From contig NZ_LMVC01000005.1 in assembly GCF_001510655.1 (NCBI RefSeq), forward strand, positions 325,510 through 389,509: 64,000 bases of DNA, written 5' to 3'. This stretch comes from Fictibacillus sp. FJAT-27399. Its GTDB lineage: Bacteria; Bacillota; Bacilli; Bacillales; Fictibacillaceae. This document shows positions 60,542-64,000 of the stretch, piece after piece; position 1 is the first letter of the stretch; each line of letters begins with the position of its first letter. The notes under the pieces were generated by a model that was given only the letters and a program-made list of their open reading frames with translations, made no database searches and was not told the origin of the DNA. Position numbers and translations under genes: made by a program.

Positions 60542-60708
60542 GTCGGCCTCAAATGGATTGTCTGGGGTCGTTACTTGCGGTTCGGCATGTTTTACTTGCG
60601 GAAATGGTGAGTTTACTTGCGGTTCCACACCATTTACTTGCGAAAATGCAGACTTTACTTGCGATAATGGACCACTTACTTGCAAAACACATCATTTTCA
60701 TAAAATCG
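60531..60708 (+). repeat. Array 2: six copies of TTACTTGC(G/A) at exact 21-bp spacing
   Basis: TTACTTGC begins at 60571, 60592, 60613, 60634, 60655 and 60676; all intervals are 21 bp. Blocks before (GTGGCCTTTTTG ... CTCAAATGG) and after (CATCATTTTCATAAAA) are shared with array 1 at 18644. Spacers 1 and 2 resemble those of array 1; the others differ. Lies between a convergent GNAT gene and yerC. Confidence 0.88.
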
Positions 60709-60734
60709 TCACGCCGTATAACTCCACAAAACAG

Positions 60735-60768
60735 AAAACCTGCACCGCCCAAAGGCGTTACAGGTTTT
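60735..60768 (-). terminator. yerC terminator overlapping its stop codon
   Basis: On the minus strand AAAACCTG and CAGGTTTT pair, with an inner CGCC/GGGCG stem. The yerC stop codon is at the base of the stem. Confidence 0.75.
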
Positions 60769-61075
60769 ACTTCGTTTCTTCTTTATTTCCGTGTACCCGA
60801 TCGAGTGCCATTTGATAGGCATCGTTTCCGAAGTTCAGGCATCGCTTCACACGGGAAATCGTCGCTGTGCTGGCGCCGGTTTCTGATTCAATTTTATGAT
60901 AGGTCTTTCCTTCACGAAGCATGCGGGCTACTTCAAGGCGCTGTGCCAGTGACTGGATCTCGTTCATCGTGCACAGATCATCGAAGAACATATAGCATTC
61001 TTCCAGATCTTTTAGTGAAAGGACGGCTTCAAACAGCTGATCAAGCGCCTTTCCTCTTAATTTATCAATTTGCAT
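60767..61075 (-). CDS. yerC: YerC/TrpR-superfamily DNA-binding protein
   Basis: A 102-residue protein of the TrpR-like YerC/YecD family. FFDDLCTMNEIQSLAQRLEV and GKTYHKIESETGASTATISR (then VKRCLNFG) form the helix-turn-helix and match B. subtilis YerC. Its regulatory target is not established, though neighbouring genes are its conserved context. It lies 20 bp downstream of yerB, and its stop codon lies within its terminator. Confidence 0.9.
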   Translation of the reverse strand: MQIDKLRGKALDQLFEAVLSLKDLEECYMFFDDLCTMNEIQSLAQRLEVARMLREGKTYHKIESETGASTATISRVKRCLNFGNDAYQMALDRVHGNKEETK

Positions 61076-61095
61076 GTACTTGCACTCCTTCTGCT

Positions 61096-62127
61096 CTATT
61101 CAATAGAAACGCTCTTACTGATTCCTGGCTGCGCCGGGATGATGTTGATCCAGGTTTTTCCCGGAACGAAACCTGTGCCAGACGGGATGATTCTACCGTC
61201 TTTGTTTTCCCAGCTAACTTCCCTGGCTTTTCCGCGCTGAAGTAAAATGGCTTTGCCTCCGGATGTAAGGTCAATTTCTCTTCGTCCGTAACTATCAATG
61301 ATTTTATGGCTTGCTTCCACAATCAGCACGTTATCGAGTTCGATCGGTGTTTTGGTTTCGCGGTCAGTGGTCGGCTTCTCGTTGCTGAAGCGGGCATACC
61401 GTTTCGTTGATGAGTCGTAGGTATAGCCGACAGTCTCACCGTGATTGTATGTTATCAGAACTTTATCGGCTTTGTCACCAGTAAGCGTTTTGACCTCCGA
61501 TGGTTTTAAGAAAGGAAGAGGCTTTATTTTATCTTTATTGTCATAGCCTTTCTTCTTTAAACCTTTCATGATGTCTTTGTACTTAATATACGAGTTATGA
61601 GGCGCCTGCCGGAACGATGCCCGGTGAAAAAGCGTGCCGTCATAATACAGGCCGTTCAGCGAATCCACCTTGCTGTTGCTGCCGGAAAGGATTTTCTTCG
61701 CTTCCGGACTCCAGCCATGATGAACGTAAAAAGCATGAAAACCCTGGCTCAGCTCAATAAAGTAATCGCGTGCGCTGCGGACGGGCCCGACCACCTCTGG
61801 TTTCTCGCTCTGAAATACGGCAAGAAAGCGTGTAATATCCCCTTCCGCCAAAACTTCGTAAACGAGATCCGCCTTATGAAGCCCGGACTGCGGACGAGCC
61901 TTCCAGTGATTGTTGATCATTACGGCAAACACCCTTGCATCGGTGTCCTTGTTCGTTTTGATTCCTGTCAGCGGATACGTGTTTTTCAGCTCTGTCTTCT
62001 TTTCTTTCTTTTCAGGAGCTTTCGTATGTTCCGCAGGCTTTTTGTTACTTGCCGTTTCTTCCTTCTGGCAGCCTGCACCGCCCAGGATCAATAGAGCCGC
62101 ACAAAAGCTAAGCAGCCATTTTTTCAT
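61096..62127 (-). CDS. yerB: YerB, DUF3048-family lipoprotein
   Basis: A 343-residue lipoprotein. MKKWLLSFCAALLILGGAGC has the lipobox GAGC (Cys20), and a Lys/Glu-rich linker (EHTKAPEKKEKKTELKN) follows. The DUF3048 N-domain has VMINNHWKARPQSGLHKADL and VLAEGDITRFLAVFQS; the C-terminal domain has GYTYDSSTKRYARFSN and an end with FVPGKTWINIIPAQPG. The function is unknown (surface protein). A G-rich tract overlaps its ribosome binding site. Located between yerC and yerA as in B. subtilis. Confidence 0.9.
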   Translation of the reverse strand: MKKWLLSFCAALLILGGAGCQKEETASNKKPAEHTKAPEKKEKKTELKNTYPLTGIKTNKDTDARVFAVMINNHWKARPQSGLHKADLVYEVLAEGDITRFLAVFQSEKPEVVGPVRSARDYFIELSQGFHAFYVHHGWSPEAKKILSGSNSKVDSLNGLYYDGTLFHRASFRQAPHNSYIKYKDIMKGLKKKGYDNKDKIKPLPFLKPSEVKTLTGDKADKVLITYNHGETVGYTYDSSTKRYARFSNEKPTTDRETKTPIELDNVLIVEASHKIIDSYGRREIDLTSGGKAILLQRGKAREVSWENKDGRIIPSGTGFVPGKTWINIIPAQPGISKSVSIE

Positions 62128-62133
62128 CAGGCA

Positions 62134-62155
62134 CCCCTGCCCCCCTGGCCCCCCC
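62134..62155 (-). promoter_or_regulatory. G-quadruplex-like tract over the yerB ribosome binding site
   Basis: On the minus (mRNA) strand G7-CCA-G6-CA-G4 lies 7-28 nt upstream of the yerB ATG and supplies its only plausible Shine-Dalgarno (GGGGTG). Four or more runs of three G are available for quadruplex folding. Confidence 0.55.
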
Positions 62156-62190
62156 GGCCGAATTCTTTCCAGACGCTTTACTTCTTTAGT

Positions 62191-63933
62191 TTAACGCATA
62201 ATCGAAGGAAAGAGTATGACTTTCTTCTTCACATCGTAGATTCCTAGCTGTGTAATGCGGATATATGGCAAATGAGTTGAAGAAAAGAAAAGCAGACTGT
62301 AGATTGGATCTTCGAAGTGATATCCTCTTTTTCGCAGTTCTGACGTTAATGCCTTTTCTTCCTGTATGAGTTCTTCGACTGATGAAGAAGACATTCCTCC
62401 TCCAAGCGGCAGCTTGACCTCGCTGATGATTTCTCCGTCCTCTACCAGCACGATGCCGCCTTTCATCTCTTTTACACGGTTAAACGCCGCGAGCATATCC
62501 CGCTTGCTTTTTCCGATTAAAAGCAGATCGCCCGTGCTCGAATAGGAGCTCGCAAACCCGGAAACTCCTTTGGCAAAGCCTTTGACCAGGGTGTTTACCC
62601 GCCACTTGCCTTTTTTGTCGACGAGCATGAAGAAGCATTCATCGTGTTCCATATTCAATTTTTCCTCAGTAGGATTGAGCTGAATCTGATACGGCTTCGT
62701 AATGACGGAGTTCACCATCTCAATGCCTGCCAGTGAACTGAACTGAAAGTCTTTCCGCGACAGATCCCAGTTCAATTCGAGCGGCCCCATTCCATAATCG
62801 CTCCAAGGAAACGGTGCACCAGCTTCCATAACCTCACCGTCACGCTTGATCCATTGCCCTTTGGCGAGCACAGACTCCGGATTCGGGTGCTGCACACTAT
62901 CCAGGATATTGAGATGTGCTACTCTTCCCGGTGCGACCATTCCGAGTATATGCTCTTTGCCGTAATATCTTGCTATATTATAAGAAGCCATTTTATAAGC
63001 ATCGATCGGATCAATTCCTTCTTCAAGCGCGATAGAAATCATTTTATCCGTGACGCCTTCTTCATAAAATGCCGGTGTTGATCCGTCCGTTGTAAAGATG
63101 ACACGGTCAAAATGAGCCGCTCCAATCTCTTTCATCTCTTTTAAAATCTGTGAAAGATCGGGACGAATGGATGAATAGCGGAGAGAGGTGGTAAGTCCGA
63201 GGTTCAGCCTCATCATTGCTTCCTCTCCGGTCATCGCCTCATGATCGCAATCCACACCGAGCAGCGCCATCTGCGTCAAGGTTTTTTCAGAGGCACCAGG
63301 CAGATGCCCTTCGATCCGCTTTCCGGCCTTGCGTGTTTCCCGCATGAGATGAAGAATATGATCATCTCCCTGAAGGACTTTCGGCCAGCTTGTCAGCTCT
63401 CCGCCCTGTATGACATAAGGAGATGCTAGCATTTTTTTAATGTTGCTCAATGAGAACAAAGAGTCTTCATTCAAGAGCTCTGACTGGGAATCATAACGGC
63501 ACCACCAATAGTACGTAAAAGGCAGCCGGTTCAGGTCTTCCATAATAGTAAGCGCTTTCGTAACTGGCAATGATAAAAAAAGCATAAGATTATCGCACAT
63601 AAATGTCGTTGTGCCCCTTGCCGATGCATAACGGCCCAGAGTCTGGGGATTATATAGTTGAAATGGATGGGCATGCGGCTCAATGTAACCAGGGACGACA
63701 TATTTACCGTCAATATCCAAAATCTCTGTCCCGTTCGTATGGCTGGGCATTTTATCCCCAACATAAACGATGCGGTTATCGTAAATCCATATGTTAGCTT
63801 TTGTCCAGCAGTGCCGGGCAGCATTTAAGTAGGTTGCATTCTGCAGTACGATCGACGGCGCTAATTCGCCCAGGATCACTGCTTGATGGCGGCGAAGGTC
63901 CGCCTTCGACCAAAACAAGAACTGGTTAGACAT
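62191..63933 (-). CDS. yerA: YerA, adenine deaminase-family amidohydrolase
   Basis: A 580-residue amidohydrolase of the adenine deaminase family (related to Ade). The HxH metal motif is in GYIEPHAHPFQ (about 89-95). A further metal His is in EGHLPGASE (about 215) and the catalytic region includes ALLGVDCDHEAMTGEEAMMR. TTDGSTP (about 290) is the C-terminal Asp region. B. subtilis YerA is annotated as putative adenine deaminase; activity on adenine is not certain, as the paralogue AdeC performs that reaction. ATG 63933 is preferred to GTG 63942, which overlaps AAAGG. Confidence 0.88.
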   Translation of the reverse strand: MSNQFLFWSKADLRRHQAVILGELAPSIVLQNATYLNAARHCWTKANIWIYDNRIVYVGDKMPSHTNGTEILDIDGKYVVPGYIEPHAHPFQLYNPQTLGRYASARGTTTFMCDNLMLFLSLPVTKALTIMEDLNRLPFTYYWWCRYDSQSELLNEDSLFSLSNIKKMLASPYVIQGGELTSWPKVLQGDDHILHLMRETRKAGKRIEGHLPGASEKTLTQMALLGVDCDHEAMTGEEAMMRLNLGLTTSLRYSSIRPDLSQILKEMKEIGAAHFDRVIFTTDGSTPAFYEEGVTDKMISIALEEGIDPIDAYKMASYNIARYYGKEHILGMVAPGRVAHLNILDSVQHPNPESVLAKGQWIKRDGEVMEAGAPFPWSDYGMGPLELNWDLSRKDFQFSSLAGIEMVNSVITKPYQIQLNPTEEKLNMEHDECFFMLVDKKGKWRVNTLVKGFAKGVSGFASSYSSTGDLLLIGKSKRDMLAAFNRVKEMKGGIVLVEDGEIISEVKLPLGGGMSSSSVEELIQEEKALTSELRKRGYHFEDPIYSLLFFSSTHLPYIRITQLGIYDVKKKVILFPSIMR

Positions 63934-64000
63934 AGGTTTCACCTTTTTCTCTGTAAATTACATTTTCTCAAGGATACCATACAATTTTGGTTCGTGGGTG

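Noticed and set aside
60571-60684. CRISPR array
   Set aside because: Repeats are 9 bp with 12-bp spacers, much shorter than CRISPR units, and no cas genes are present. The same holds for the arrays at 18671 and 43590.
60531-61245. 94-aa and 230-aa ORFs across array 2 running into yerC
   Set aside because: Repeat-driven open frames; the second runs antisense to yerC and yerB. Not coding.

Overview
The window looks like a chromosomal segment of an aerobic, endospore-forming Bacillaceae member (Bacillus or a close genus; Fictibacillus is possible but not proven). The main evidence is synteny. Read right to left on the minus strand it follows the Bacillus subtilis yer region: yerA, yerB, yerC, pcrB, pcrA, ligA, camS (yerH), a 1-pyrroline-5-carboxylate dehydrogenase, gatC-gatA-gatB, dgkB (yerQ) and rlmCD (yefA). 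Ribosome binding sites are strong AGGAGG types, TTG and GTG starts are common, and there are spore-germination (GerP/GerT-like) genes. GC content is in the mid-40s by eye, with more AT-rich patches at about 5.1-5.5, 10.1-11.6 and 40.4-42.3 kb. I saw no rRNA, tRNA, transposase or phage genes.

Layout. 0-11.5 kb is an accessory region: the tail of a short-chain dehydrogenase, a MerR regulator, a divergent MFS/LysR pair (yybF/yybE-like), a divergent WYL regulator with an effector-binding protein (yobV/yobU-like), two VOC proteins, a tRNA-dihydrouridine synthase, an RraA-family protein, an S51 peptidase, a DinB protein and a serine hydrolase. 11.6-15.7 kb holds rlmCD and dgkB, separated by an unexplained highly foldable element, then a TetR-SMR-SMR efflux operon. 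15.8-30 kb holds GNAT, HXXEE, YisL and patatin genes, a Nudix/deoxyribosyltransferase-like/kinase operon, a secreted YncE-phosphoesterase, an RND exporter, a secreted glycerophosphodiesterase and an alcohol dehydrogenase. 30-36.3 kb holds an RsbR-type stressosome protein and a Fur-type iron locus: ferredoxin-NADP reductase plus a complete hydroxamate siderophore importer (fhuC, fhuD, fhuB, fhuG). 36.6-43.5 kb holds YvbH, DinB and GNAT genes, a five-gene spore-germination cluster, a Nudix gene, a secreted DUF6454 protein and two exported proteins. 43.7-64 kb is the conserved yer backbone, interrupted by DoxX, a subclass B1 metallo-beta-lactamase divergent from an FHA/winged-helix regulator, and GNAT genes.

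The most unusual content is non-coding. There are four copies of a 230-330 bp element with terminal inverted repeats and a built-in terminator-like hairpin, each placed just after a stop codon; one splits pcrA from ligA. There are two homologous arrays of a 9-bp word repeated exactly every 21 bp (six units each) and a third array of a different word every 20-21 bp. Three doublets of a 13-bp palindrome share an identical 24-bp spacing. A 124-nt segment between dgkB and rlmCD folds into a closed multi-stem structure. Exact 11-bp iterations resembling Pho boxes precede the secreted phosphoesterase and the glycerophosphodiesterase, and a G-quadruplex-like tract sits over the yerB ribosome binding site.

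Gene identities come from recognising family motifs and remembered B. subtilis homologues, not from a database search.
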